A stretch of DNA of 64,000 bases from Mya arenaria (Eukaryota; Mollusca; Bivalvia; Myida; Myidae). The position numbers and the translations under genes are program-made. Positions 36,599 to 48,305 of the stretch are shown here, one piece after another (the first letter of the stretch is position 1; every line of letters starts with the position of its first letter). Where the stretch lies: NCBI RefSeq assembly GCF_026914265.1, contig NC_069125.1:74959546-75023545 (forward strand), read 5' to 3'. The notes under the pieces are model-generated. The model ran no database searches, was not told the DNA's origin, and worked only from the letters and a program-made list of their open reading frames with translations.

Positions 36599-37181
36599 CC
36601 CCTGGATAAGTCAAAATGACATTTGTCAGTTGACAAAAAAAAATTGCACATATAACAACTCACTGGCCTTCAAAGTTATGCGAAAGTCTGTTATGAAAAA
36701 TAAGTTATCCATTTCTTGTAAAAACTTCAGTGTGTTGACCATTTATAAAGTGTTTTTTTTTCCACTTTTGCTGACATCCTTACTTTATTGTCTTATATAA
36801 GTAAGAACACCACTGAGTAATAAACATATACATATAAAATAAGCAAAAACCTAACCCCACCCCACATTTTTACTGGACTCAAATTTTACGCGCCTTTACG
36901 TAATGCAAATGATTGGCCTATAAACCATAGGTCCGTGGCAAAACCGGATTTTCATTAATGCCATACATCGGGAGTTTAGAATTTGTAAATAAATCTCCTG
37001 GCCTCAAAACTTTCAATAAACCCTCGCGGGCGCTCGGATTATATCTGTGATCAGCGACGATTAAACATAACAGTATTGACACCGTTTTGACCAGTTCGTT
37101 GGTAAACATTTACATACACATGTACCCTATTACGAGCGAGCGATCGATCACACTGTCAATTGCTTTCAAAATCTAGCAAGT

Positions 37182-38381
37182 ATGACAAGAAATGCTCGAA
37201 TGTTTCAGATGATAAGCGATGAGATTCAACTGCAGTGCACAGTGACCAGGAAAAAACTAGTAAAAATATGTATGGCAGTTGTGGTGTTGGCTACTATACG
37301 ACTTGCCGTGTTGTTAATAGAGACTAGACAGGAGATACACACATTATCAACCCATACCAGGAATGTTGTTGACAGACCTAATCGTACCGAATCAGGACAC
37401 CGAATACTTCTGTGGATTCGATATAAGAGTGACTTTAAAATTGAGAAGCAGCGAATGTGCATGCAGAAATGTCCCGTACAGTGCACATTAACAGATGATA
37501 AAAACGCCACAGCTGATGCCAGTGCAATTGTATTCGTGTTAACCAGTGTATGGGCAGAAAATTGGGAATTGGGGACGAAAAAGTTGGTGGATTTACCGGT
37601 ACGTCGCGATGCGGACCAAGTATGGGTTCTATCCAACCTTGAGCCGCCCGCTAATATGTTCGGCGATCTGGCGGCCCTCAATGGCATCTTCAACTGGACC
37701 ATGTGGTACCGCAGTGATGCCGACATCCACCTCCCTTACTCCGAGCCGAGGAGACTAACGACAGAAGAGGCTATTAGAAACATCGAAAAGATGAAAACTA
37801 GAAACATATTTTCTGAGAAAACCAAAGAAATAACGGGTAAGGTAAGTAACTGTGTAGATGCAGGCCGAAGGTATAGAATAGTTGGTGATTTACAAAAACA
37901 TTTAAACATTGAAATGTATGGCAAGTGCTATAACAACATTTGCGGTGATCCACAAAACCACACGTCATGTGATGATTTGACTAAGAAATACAAGTTCTAC
38001 TTGGCTCTAGAAAATTCTTACTGTAGGGATTATGTGACAGAGAAGTATTGGCAGACCTTACACCGGGACCAGATCCCAATCGTGAACTGGGACTACAGCA
38101 TGGTGAGTCCGGACACTGTGATCCCGGATTCCTTCATCAGTCTTCGAGATTTCCGGGACACCACGGCACTGGCGAGCTATATACAGCGCGTTAGTGAAGA
38201 CACGGATCTATACAACAGGTACTTCCAGTGGCATGCGGAGTACGACATCCAGGAGCCGTGTGCAACCTGCTCGGTGTGTCGCGCTCTACACGAGGGCCGC
38301 CCCCGCAAAGTGGTGGAAAACCTTGAAGCATGGATAGCGAACGACACGTGTCCCAAAGTCGGGGTAATGCTCAGTTCATGA
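37182..38381 (+). CDS. Alpha-1,3-fucosyltransferase (GT10), paralog 1
   Basis: GT10 enzymes are Golgi type II membrane proteins that move fucose from GDP-fucose to GlcNAc or glucose in glycans, as in Lewis-type or core alpha-1,3 structures. The 399-residue protein has a short basic cytosolic tail, one membrane segment at about 29-46 (with an Arg at 40), a stem, and the catalytic domain. Family marks visible are SNLEPP (151-156), FNWTMWYRSDADIHLPYS (170-187), RRYRIVGDLQKHLNIEMYGKC (about 229-249, the block before the donor site) and the donor-site motif FYLALENSYCRDYVTEKYW (272-290) followed by DQIPIVNW. A C-terminal CATCSVC (360-366) provides the cysteines found near the end of metazoan GT10 proteins. 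The sequence is open and complete without introns. The exact acceptor cannot be told from sequence. Earlier exons adding 5' UTR are possible. Confidence 0.93.
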   Translation: MTRNARMFQMISDEIQLQCTVTRKKLVKICMAVVVLATIRLAVLLIETRQEIHTLSTHTRNVVDRPNRTESGHRILLWIRYKSDFKIEKQRMCMQKCPVQCTLTDDKNATADASAIVFVLTSVWAENWELGTKKLVDLPVRRDADQVWVLSNLEPPANMFGDLAALNGIFNWTMWYRSDADIHLPYSEPRRLTTEEAIRNIEKMKTRNIFSEKTKEITGKVSNCVDAGRRYRIVGDLQKHLNIEMYGKCYNNICGDPQNHTSCDDLTKKYKFYLALENSYCRDYVTEKYWQTLHRDQIPIVNWDYSMVSPDTVIPDSFISLRDFRDTTALASYIQRVSEDTDLYNRYFQWHAEYDIQEPCATCSVCRALHEGRPRKVVENLEAWIANDTCPKVGVMLSS

Positions 38382-39435
38382 CATGAATCAAACCATATAC
38401 TATATGGCACTGCTGAGGATATATATAAATATATATGTATACTATTTCTAAATACAAACATGATAAATCAGATAATTTCTAATTACAAACATGATAATAC
38501 TTTTCATACTAATACATTTTTTGGATATTCTGTCATAAATAAGTCTTTATCTAATATGTTTTTTTATCGTGACGTAAACGTTTGGTTGTACACTGTATAT
38601 AATAACAGGAAAACACGGACCATTGGAATCCATAAGGCGGAATTGAAATCCATAATTTACATTTATAGTACTTTGAACGTTGGCGTGTAGTTGAAGCAGT
38701 TGATTTGAAATATGAATTCGCATTGCAGGTATTTAACAAGTGGGTGGCATCGGTGGACAACTTCCTTTTCTCGAAGTTTGGCATCTGAGCGGCCGAGAAG
38801 CTGAGAAGGTTACTGGATGGCCTATTTACAGCTGCTTGTGCTTGCTGTCTGCCACAACGAAGTTCTGACGCTGCGGACGCCGCGAAATATTTCACTCATT
38901 GATTTGTTTCCGCCGAAAGATGTGCACACATTTTCTGATATATTGTGTTCAGATTCATATTTGACTTTAATAGAGGTACATTTGTACTACACCATGTGTT
39001 TAAACAGTCGACATCGACACTATCAACAGTGAACTTTGTGGATATATATAAGATCGACATGAATTATAAATGATTTATTATTAAATTATATTGCACAATT
39101 TGTAAAAATGCTGATAAAGAAGTTGCATTTCACTTAGTGTCTGTTTATGTATGACGATGCATGAGAATGTATTGATAGAAAATACTCCAGTTAGTCCTGA
39201 TACAGGAACTTGATCACATATGCAAGACACGAAATAAACAGTTCAACTTAATTAGTGTGAGTTTAATTCAGAAGCATTTATACGTCATCAAAACATTGTT
39301 AATTGAGTCAACTTGACAACGGCCACCACACAATTAGGTTACATAACTCCATAATGGCCCTTAATACAAATAATGACCCTTGATAGACTTTTTGTTTTTT
39401 ATTGCTTGTGACAGGCACATTTTTTATATTTTTAA
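38382..39435. other. Downstream region of fucosyltransferase 1
   Basis: No second gene is supported. The first consensus AATAAA I found downstream is at 39233-39238, so the 3' UTR may be about 850 bp long, or an earlier variant signal is used. Confidence 0.4.
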
Positions 39436-40009
39436 TCAAAGTGAAACCTGGTTAATAGAATGACGTTCGCCGTTGTTGGGGCCGGCCGGCATGAGGGCGG
39501 CGTCAAACTCACCTATCATATCGAATAATGTCAGTTAATGTTGACATGGTGACCAAACTTGGTATATAAGAAGACTTTATGGATACCTTTCATGGGATTG
39601 CGTTTGGGCCATTCGGGTCAAGATCAATGTCACTCTTACTTAAAATGGAAATATGGTTGGTACTGAATAACTTTAGTCAGTGTTGACATATTTCAACCAA
39701 ATTTTGTATATATAAGAGTTTATAAATACCTTTCATGGTATTGTGTTTGGGGCACCGAGTATCATAGGCAATGCCAAGGTCACAATTACTAAAAATAGAA
39801 AAATGGTTAGTTCTTTATAACCAAACGTGGTATATAGGAAGAGTTTATGGAGGATTTCCATGGGATTGCATTTTGGGACACTGGGGTCAAGTTCAATGCC
39901 ACTGTAACTGAAAAAAGGAAAGGAGTTCAAACTGTATCTCACAACGAAGGCTGAAGTTTTGCTGTAAATCATTTAAAACCGGGTTTCGTCGCATTGCGGC
40001 GTTTCTTGT
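39436..40009 (-). mobile_element. Shorter relative of array E with the same terminal hairpin
   Basis: It begins AGTGAAACCTGGTTAATAG with GACGTTCGCCGTTGTTGG and GGCGGCGTCAAACTCACCTA, the complement of the junction module at 34026. Three or four diverged ~145-bp units follow (CTTTCATGGGATTGCGTTTG). It ends GGTTTCGTCGCATTGCGGCG then TTTCTTGT, as at 35477. Shared ends around a variable tandem core suggest a mobile element of the pearl / Helentron-associated type known from bivalves. That assignment is inference. Confidence 0.65.
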
Positions 40010-40188
40010 TTACCTTATAACTTTATTTTTATTGCGTTTGACGGGCACAAATTACATTATCATTAATCATTTCTAAGACAAAGCGGCCAATAGCCGCCCT
40101 TGTTTGTATTAAGATCACTTTTGTACTACTTAAACTTTGTGTGTTTCTATCTTTATATGTGTGTATTATCACCGTGACCATGTGTTTA

Positions 40189-40327
40189 ATGGCCATAGTA
40201 TGGTGGCATATTGCTGCCGTAAGATAACCTGATAGCGTTCGCGAATATTGTTTCGTGTTAACCACTTCATTCGCGAACGTTAACAGGTTATCATACGGCA
40301 GTTATATGCCACCATACCCATAGGCAT
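40189..40327. repeat. Long foldback (about 58-bp arms)
   Basis: The left arm 40189-40246 (ATGGCCATAGTATGGTGGCA and onward, ending GCGTTCGCGAAT) pairs with the right arm 40268-40327 (ATTCGCGAACG to GCCACCATACCCATAGGCAT). A few mismatches occur, and the loop is about 21 nt. There is no internal coding sequence. Confidence 0.85.
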
Positions 40328-40890
40328 TGATTTGTTTATTAAATAATCCAATAAGGGTTAATCAGACTAAAATAGGATTGAGGATATCATTTTCATTAGC
40401 ACAGATTGCCGTAATGCGAAACATTTGTTTAAATTTCAGGTAAACATCTGTCAACTCTCAATTGTGAAAAACTGTCAAAACATTATATTATGCTCAAATG
40501 AAAACCATTATCAAACTATTGATTGATAAAACAACATTCCCTACCTGACTACCAATAATGAATTTAATAAGGTGACGTATCGTAAATATCGACTGAAATG
40601 ATACACACATTAGTCACATCTAGTTATTCTTAGTCGAGTTGTTAAAATTGCTTACACAACCCGTGGACTATATACGTACGCATAAAGGCTTTCAAAACTG
40701 ATTCGTGAGTGGCCATGTGTTTATATATTATGGTCTGTTTATGTTTTGAGTACAACTTGCACTGTGTCTTGCCCATCTTGCCTTTGTGTATGCTGAATTG
40801 GAGGATTTAAAAATTAGTTTACCCTGAGAAGTTAGCGAGTCGCGTGAATAACCCTGTCTGTAGAACAAAGGTCAAGGTGACATTCTGAAT
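40328..40890. other. Unique stretch before array F
   Basis: No gene or repeat recognised. Confidence 0.5.
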
Positions 40891-41100
40891 TTTGGTCACA
40901 CTCATTTGTCAGTTGTTTTTTCGTTACCTTTTTCAACATCACTGGCATTCATTGTATTCCACGAACTTGCTTACAATCACATTCAAGGTCAAAGAACAGC
41001 CACTTTCAAAAGTGTTTACCTGCTGCGTTCTTTGTTACAGTAGTTGTTGAAGCGCCTCTAACTGTGTCTGGTGCAGACTCTGGCAGCCCCAGTACAACCA
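40891..41100 (+). repeat. Leader segment of array F, copy 1
   Basis: About 150 bp of non-repeat sequence (TTTGGTCACACTCATTTGTC to CTTTGTTACAG) runs into the first 93-bp unit. The same text recurs at 49967-50176 without visible differences. In the frame of the array it reads HSFVSCFFVTFFNITG, then FQKCLPAAFFVTVVVEAP, then the repeat. No ATG precedes it in frame before a stop. Confidence 0.85.
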
Positions 41101-44100
41101 CAGGTGTTACAGTAGTTAGTGAAGCAGACAATACGTACAACAAATCCTCTAACAGTGTGTCTGGTGCAGACTCTGGCAGCCCCAGTACAACCACAGGTGT
41201 TACAGTAGTTAGTGAAGCAGACAATACGTACAACAGAGCCTCTAACAGTGTGTCTAGTGCAGACTCTGGCAGCCCCAGTACAACCACAGGTGTTACAGTA
41301 GTTAGTGAAGCAGACAACACGTATAACAGAGCCTCTAACAGTGTGTCTGGTGCAGACTCTGGCAGTCCCAGTACAACCACAGGTGTTAAAGTGGTTAGTG
41401 AAGCAGACAATACGTACAACAGAGCCTCTAACAGTGTGTCTAGTGCAGACTCTGGCAGCCACAGTACAACCACAGGTGTTACAGTAGTTAGTGAAGCAGA
41501 CAATACGTATAACAGATCCTCTAACAGTGTGTCTAGTGCAGACTCTGGCAGTCCCAGTACAACCACAGGTGTTAAAGTGGTTAGTGAAGCAGACAATACG
41601 TACAACAGCGCCTCTAACAGTGTGTCTAGTGCAGACTCTGGCAGCCACAGTACAACCACCAGTGTTACAGTAGTTAGTGAAGCAAACAGTACGTACAACA
41701 AATCCTCTAACAGTGTGTCTAGTGCAGACTCAGGCAGCCCCAGTACAACCACAGGTGTTACAGTAGTTAGTGAAGCAGACAGTACGTACAACAGAGCCTC
41801 TAACAGTGTGTCTGGTGCAGACTCAGGCAGCCCCAGTACAACCACAGGGGTTAAAGTAGTTAGTGAAGCAGACAATACGTATAACAGAGCCTCTAGCAGT
41901 GTGTCTAGTGCAGACTCTGGCAGCCACAGTACAACCACAGGTGTTACAGTAGTTAGTGAAGCAGACAATACGTACAACAAATCCTCTAACAGTGTGTCTA
42001 GTGCAGACTCTGGCAGCCCCAGTACAACCACAGGTGTTACAGTAGTTAGTGAAGCAGACAATACGTACAACAAATCCTCTAACAGTGTGTCTAGTGCAGA
42101 CTCTGGCAGCCCCAGTACAACCACAGGTGTTACAGTAGTTAGTGAAGCAGACAATACGTACAACAGAGCCTCTAACAGTGTGTCTAGTGCAGACTCTGGC
42201 AGCCCCAGTACAACCACAGGTGTTACAGTAGTTAGTGAAGCAGACAATACGTATAACAGAGCCTCTAGCAGTGTGTCTGGTGCAGACTCTGGCAGCCCCA
42301 GTACAACCACCAGTGTTACAGTAGTTAGTGAAGCAGACAATACGTATAACAGAGCCTCTAGCAGTGTGTCTGGTGCAGACTCTGGTCGCCCCAGTACAAC
42401 CACCAGTGTTACAGTAGTTAGTGAAGCAGACAATACGTATAACAGAGCCTCTAACAGTGTGTCTGGTGCAGACTCTGGCAGCCCCAGTACAACCACAGGT
42501 GTTACAGTAGTTAGTGAAGCAGACAATACGTACAACAGCGCCTCTAACAGTGTGTCTGGTGCAGACTCTGGCAGCCCCAGTACAACCACAGGTGTTACAG
42601 TAGTTAGTGAAGCAGACAATACGTATAACAGAGCCTCTAGCAGTGTGTCTGGTGCAGACTCTGGCAGCCCCAGTACAACCACAGGGGTTAAAGTAGTTAG
42701 TGAAGCAGACAATACGTATAACAGAGCCTCTAGCAGTGTGTCTGGTGCAGACTCTGGCAGTCCCAGTACAACCACAGGTGTTAAAGTAGTTAGTGAAGCA
42801 GACAATACGTATAACAGAGCCTCTAACAGTGTGTCTGGTGCAGACTCTGGCAGTCCCAGTACAACCACAGGTGTTAAAGTAGTTAGTGAAGCAGACAATA
42901 CGTACAACAGAGCCTCTAACAGTGTGTCTGGTGCAGACTCTGGCAGCCCCAGTACAACCACAGGTGTTACAGTAGTTAGTGAAGCAGACAATACGTACAA
43001 CAAATCCTCTAACAGTGTGTCTAGTGCAGACTCTGGCAGCCCCAGTACAACCACAGGTGTTAAAGTGGTTAGTGAAGCAGACAATACGTACAACAGAGCC
43101 TCTAACAGTGTGTCTAGTGCAGACTCTGGCAGCCCAAGTACAACCACAGGTGTTAAAGTAGTTAGTAAAGCAGACAATACGTACAACAGAGCCTCTAACA
43201 GTGTGTCTAGTGCAGACTCTGGCAGCCCAAGTACAACCACCAGTGTTACAGTAGTTAGTGAAGCAAACAGTACGTACAACAGCGCCTCTAACAGTGTGTC
43301 TATTGCAGACTCTGGCAGTCACAGTACAACCACCAGTGTTACAGTAGTTAGTGAAGCAGACAATACGTACAACAGCGCCTCTAACAGTGTGTCTAGTGCA
43401 GACTCTGGCAGTCACAGTACAACCACCAGTGTTACAGTAGTTAGTGAAGCAGACAATACGTACAACAGCGCCTCTAACAGTGTGTCTAGTGCAGACTCTG
43501 GCAGTCACAGTACAACCACCAGTGTTACAGTAGTTAGTGAAGCAGACAATACGTACAACAGCGCCTCTAACAGTGTGTCTAGTGCAGACTCTGGCAGTCA
43601 CAGTACAACCACCAGTGTTACAGTAGTTAGTGAAGCAGACAGTACGCACAACAGCGCCTCTAACAGTGTGTCTGGTGCAGACTCTGGCAGCCCCAGTACA
43701 ACCACCAGTGTTACAGTAGTTAGTGAAGCAGACAGTGCGTACAAAAGAGCCTCTAACAGTGTGTCTAGTGCAGACTCTGGCAGCCACAGTACAACCACAG
43801 GTGTTAAAGTAGTTAGTGAAGCAGACAATACGTACAACAGAGCCTCTAACAGTGTGTCTAGTGCAGACTCAGGCAGCTACAGTACAACCACCAGTGTTAC
43901 AGTAGTTAGTGAAACAGACAGTACGCACAACAGCGCCTCTAACAGTGTGTCTGGTGCAGACTCTGGCAGTCCCAGTACAACCACAGGTGTTAAAGTAGTT
44001 AGTGAAGCAGACAATACGTACAACAGCGCCTCTAACAGTGTGTCTGGTGCAGACTCTGGCAGTCCCAGTACAACCACAGGTGTTTAAGTAGTTAGTGAAG

Positions 44101-44132
44101 CAGACAATACGTACAACAGAGCCTCTAACAGT

Positions 44133-44880
44133 GTGTCTAGTGCAGACTCTGGCAGCCCCAGTACAACCACCAGTGTTACAGTAGTTAGTGAAGCAGACAG
44201 TACGCACAAAAGCGCCTCTAACAGTGTGTCTGGTGCAGACTCTGGCAGCCACAGTACAACCACCAGTGTTACAGTAGTTAGTGAAGCAGACAATACGTAC
44301 AACAGCGCCTCTAACAGTGTGTCTGGTGCAGACTCTGGTCGCCCCAGTACAACCACCAGTGTTACAGTAGTTAGTGAAACAGACAATACGTACAACAGAG
44401 CCTCTAGCAGTGTGTCTAGTGCAGACTCTGGCAGCCCCAGTACAACCACAGGTGTAAAAGTAGTTAGTGAAGCAGACAATACCTACAATGGCGCCTCTAA
44501 CAGTGTGTCTAGTGCAGACTCTGGCAGCCCCAGTACAACCACCAGTGTTACAGTAGTTAGTGAAGCAGACAGTACGCACAAAAGCGCCTCTAACAGTGTG
44601 TCTGGTGCAGACTCTGGCAGCCACAGTACAACCACCAGTGTTACAGTAGTTAGTGAAGCAGACAATACGTACAACAGCGCCTCTAACAGTGTGTCTGGTG
44701 CAGACTCTGGTCGCCCCAGTACAACCACCAGTGTTACAGTAGTTAGTGAAACAGACAATACGTACAACAGAGCCTCTAGCAGTGTGTCTAGTGCAGACTC
44801 TGGCAGCCACAGTACAACCACGGGTGTTAAAGTAGTTAGTGAAGCAGACAGTGCGTACAACAGAGCCTCTAACAGTGTGT
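44133..44880 (+). repeat. 372-bp higher-order repeat within array F
   Basis: A block of four 93-bp units with the marker variants STHKSAS, SGSHSTT, SGRPSTT and SETDNTY occurs at about 44133-44504 and again at 44505-44876. This is evidence of recent multi-unit copying. A similar marker order recurs at about 45540-45900 and 46980-47340. Confidence 0.8.
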
Positions 44881-46627
44881 CTAGTGCAGACTCAGGCAGC
44901 TACAGTACAACCACCAGTGTTACAGTAGTTAGTGAAGCAGACAGTACGCACAACAGCGCCTCTAACAGTGTGTCTGGTGCATACTCTGGCAGTCCCAGTA
45001 CAACCACAGGTGTTAAAGTAGTTAGTGAAGCAGACAATACGTACAACAGAGCCTCTAACAGTGTGTCTGGTGCAGACTCTGGCAGTCCCAGTACAACCAC
45101 AGGTGTTACAGTAGTTAGTGAAGCAGACAATACGCACAACAGAGCCTCTAACAGTGTGTCTGGTGCAGACTCTGGCAGTCCCAGTACAACCACAGGTGTT
45201 ACAGTAGTTAGTGAAGCAGACAATACGTATAACAGAGCCTCTAACAGTGTGTCTGGTGCAGACTCTGGCAGTCCCAGTACAACCACAGGTGTTAAAGTAG
45301 TTAGTGAAGCAGACAATACGTACAACAGAGCCTCTAACAGTGTGTCTAGTGCAGACTCAGGCAGCTACAGTACAACCACCAGTGTTACAGTAGTTAGTGA
45401 AACAGACAGTACGCACAACAGCGCCTCTAACAGTGTGTCTGGTGCAGACTCTGGCAGTCCCAGTACAACCACAGGTGTTAAAGTAGTTAGTGAAGCAGAC
45501 AATACGTACAACAGAGCCTCTAACAGTGTGTCTAGTGCAGACTCTGGCAGCCCCAGTACAACCACCAGTGTTACAGTAGTTAGTGAAGCAGACAGTACGC
45601 ACAACAGCGCCTCTAACAGTGTGTCTGGTGCAGACTTTGGCAGCCACAGTACAACCACCAGTGTTACAGTAGTTAGTGAAGCAGACAATACGTACAACAG
45701 CGCCTCTAACAGTGTGTCTGGTGCAGACTCTGGTAGCCCCAGTACAACCACCAGTGTTACAGTAGTTAGTGAAGCAGACAATACGTACAACAGAGCCTCT
45801 AGCAGTGTGTCTAGTGCAGACTCTGGCAGCCCCAGTACAACCACAGGTGTTAAAGTAGTTAGTGAAGCAGCCAATACCTACAATGGCGCCTCTAACAGTG
45901 TGTCTGGTGCAGACTCTGGCAGCTACAGTACAACCCCAGGTGTTACAGTAGTTAGTGAAGCAGACAATACGCACAACAGCGCCTCTAACAGTGTGTCTGG
46001 TGCAGACTCTGGCAGCCACAGTACAACCACCAGTGTTACAGTAGTTAGTGAAGCAGACAGTACACACAGCAGCGCCTCTAACAGTGTGTCTAGTGCAGAC
46101 TCTGGCAGTCCCAGTACAACCACCAGTGTTACAGTAGTTAGTGAAGCAGACAGTACACACAGCAGCGCCTCTAACAGTGTGTCTGGTGCAGACTCTGGCA
46201 GCCACAGTACAACCACCAGTGTTACAGTAGTTAGTGAAGCAGACAGTTCACACAGCAGCGCCTCTAACAGTGTGTCTGGTGCAGACTCTGGCAGTCCCAG
46301 TACAACCACCAGTGTTACAGTAGTTAGTGAAGCAGACAGTACACACAACAGCGCCTCTAACAGTGTGTCTGGTGCAGACTCTGGCAGCCACAGTACAACC
46401 ACCAGTGTTACAGTAGTTAGTGAAGCAGACAGTACACACAGCAGCGCCTCTAACAGTGTGTCTGTCTGGTGCAGACTCTGGCAGTCCCAGTACAACCACA
46501 GGTGTTAAAGTAGTTAGTGAAGCAGACAATACGTACAACAGAGCCTCTAACAGTGTGTCTAGTGCAGACTCTGGCAGCCCCAGTACAACCACCAGTGTTA
46601 AAGTAGTTAGTGAAGCAGACAATACGT

Positions 46628-46790
46628 ACATCAGATCCTCTAACAGCGTGTCTAGTGCAGACTCTGGACATCCGAGTCGAACGACCAGTGTCACAGTAGT
46701 TAGTAAAGCAGACAGTACGTACAACAAGCTAGTACAACCACCAGTGTTACAGTAGTTAGTGAAGCAGACAGTACGTACAGCAGCCTCTAA
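46628..46790 (+). repeat. Diverged boundary module of array F, copy 1
   Basis: Units here differ from the bulk: CATCAGATCCTCTAACAGCG, GACTCTGGACATCCGAGTC, then a shortened unit with CAAGCTAGTACAACCACC. Further copies lie at about 48175-48305 and 50349-50478. The third forms the outer edge of the array, so the inner ones look like former array ends. Confidence 0.75.
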
Positions 46791-48174
46791 CAGCGTGTCT
46801 AGTGCAGACTCTGGCAGCCCCAGTACAACCACCTGTGTTACAGTAGTTAGTGAAGCAGACAGTTCGCACAACAGCGCCTCTAACAGTGTGTCTGGTGCAG
46901 ACTCTGGCAGTCCCAGTACAACCACAGGTGTTAAAGTAGTTAGTGAAGCAGACAATACGTATAACAGAGCCTCTAACAGTGTGTCTGGTGCAGACTCTGG
47001 TCGCCCCAGTACAACCACCAGTGTTACAGTAGTTAGTGAAGCAGACAGTACGCACAACAGCGCCTCTAACAGTGTGTCTGGTGCAGACTCTGGCAGCCAC
47101 AGTACAACCACCAGTGTTACAGTAGTTAGTGAAGCAGACAATACGTACAACAGCGCCTCTAACAGTGTGTCTGGTGCAGACTCTGGTCGCCCCAGTACAA
47201 CCACCAGTGTTACAGTAGTTAGTGAAGCAGACAATACGTACAACAGAGCCTCTAGCAGTGTTTCTAGTGCAGACTCTGGCAGCCCCAGTACAACCACAGG
47301 TGTTAAAGTTGTTAGTGAAGCAGACAATACCTACAATGGCGCCTCTAACAGTGTGTCTGGTGCAGACACTGGCAGCTACAGTACAACCACAGGTGTTACA
47401 GTAGTTAGTGAAGCAGACAATACGCACAACAGCGCCTCTAACAGTGTGTCTGGTGCAGACTCTGGCAGCCCCAGTACAACCACCAGTGTTACAGTAGTTA
47501 GTGAAGCAGACAGTACGCACAGCAGCGCCTCTAACAGTGTGTCTGGTGCAGACTCTGGCAGTCCCAGTACAACCACAGGTGTTAAAATAGTTAGTGAAGC
47601 AGACAATACCTACAATGGCGCCTCTAACAGTGTGTCTAGTGCAGACACTGGCAGCTACAGTACAACCACAGGTGTTACAGTAGTTAGTGAAGCAGACAAT
47701 ACCTACAATGGCGCCTCTAACAGTGTGTCTGTCTGGTGCAGACACTGGCAGCCCCAGTACAACCACAGGTGTTAAAGTTGTTAGTGAAGCAGACAATACC
47801 TACAATGGCGCCTCTAACAGTGTGTCTGGTGCAGACACTGGCAGCTACAGTACAACCACAGGTAATACAGTAGTTAGTGAAGCAGACAATACGCACAACA
47901 GCGTCTCTAACAGTGTGTCTGGTGCAGACTCTGGCAGCCCCAGTACAACCACCAGTGTTACAGTAGTTAGTGAAGCAGACAGTACGCACAGCAGCGCCTC
48001 TAACAGTGTGTCTGGTGCAGATTCTGGCAGCCCCAGTACAACCACAGGTGTTAAAATAGTTAGTGAAGCAGACAATACGTACAACAGAGCCTCTAACAGT
48101 GTGTCTAGTGCAGACTCTGGCAGCCCCAGTACAACCACCAGTGTTAAAGTAGTTAGTGAAATAGACAATACGTA

Positions 48175-48305
48175 CATCAGATCTTCTAACAGCGTGTCTA
48201 GTGCAGACTCTGGACACCCGAGTCCAACGACCAGTATAACAGTAGTTAGTAAAGCAGACAGTACGTACAACAAGCTAGTACAACCACCTGTGTTACAGTA
48301 GTTAG
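48175..48305 (+). repeat. Diverged boundary module of array F, copy 2
   Basis: CATCAGATCTTCTAACAGCG, GGACACCCGAGTCCAACGAC and CAAGCTAGTACAACCACC, as in copies 1 and 3. Confidence 0.75.

Noticed and set aside
38735-38791. Possible terminal exon (FNKWVASVDNFLFSKFGI then stop) after GCATTGCAG
   Set aside because: The splice-like border and peptide are suggestive, but no partner exon or family can be named, and the upstream fucosyltransferase is already complete.
41006-43787. Antisense frames of 654 and 757 codons in array F
   Set aside because: The 93-bp unit lacks stops in these frames, so their openness follows from repetition. They are broken more often than the plus frame.
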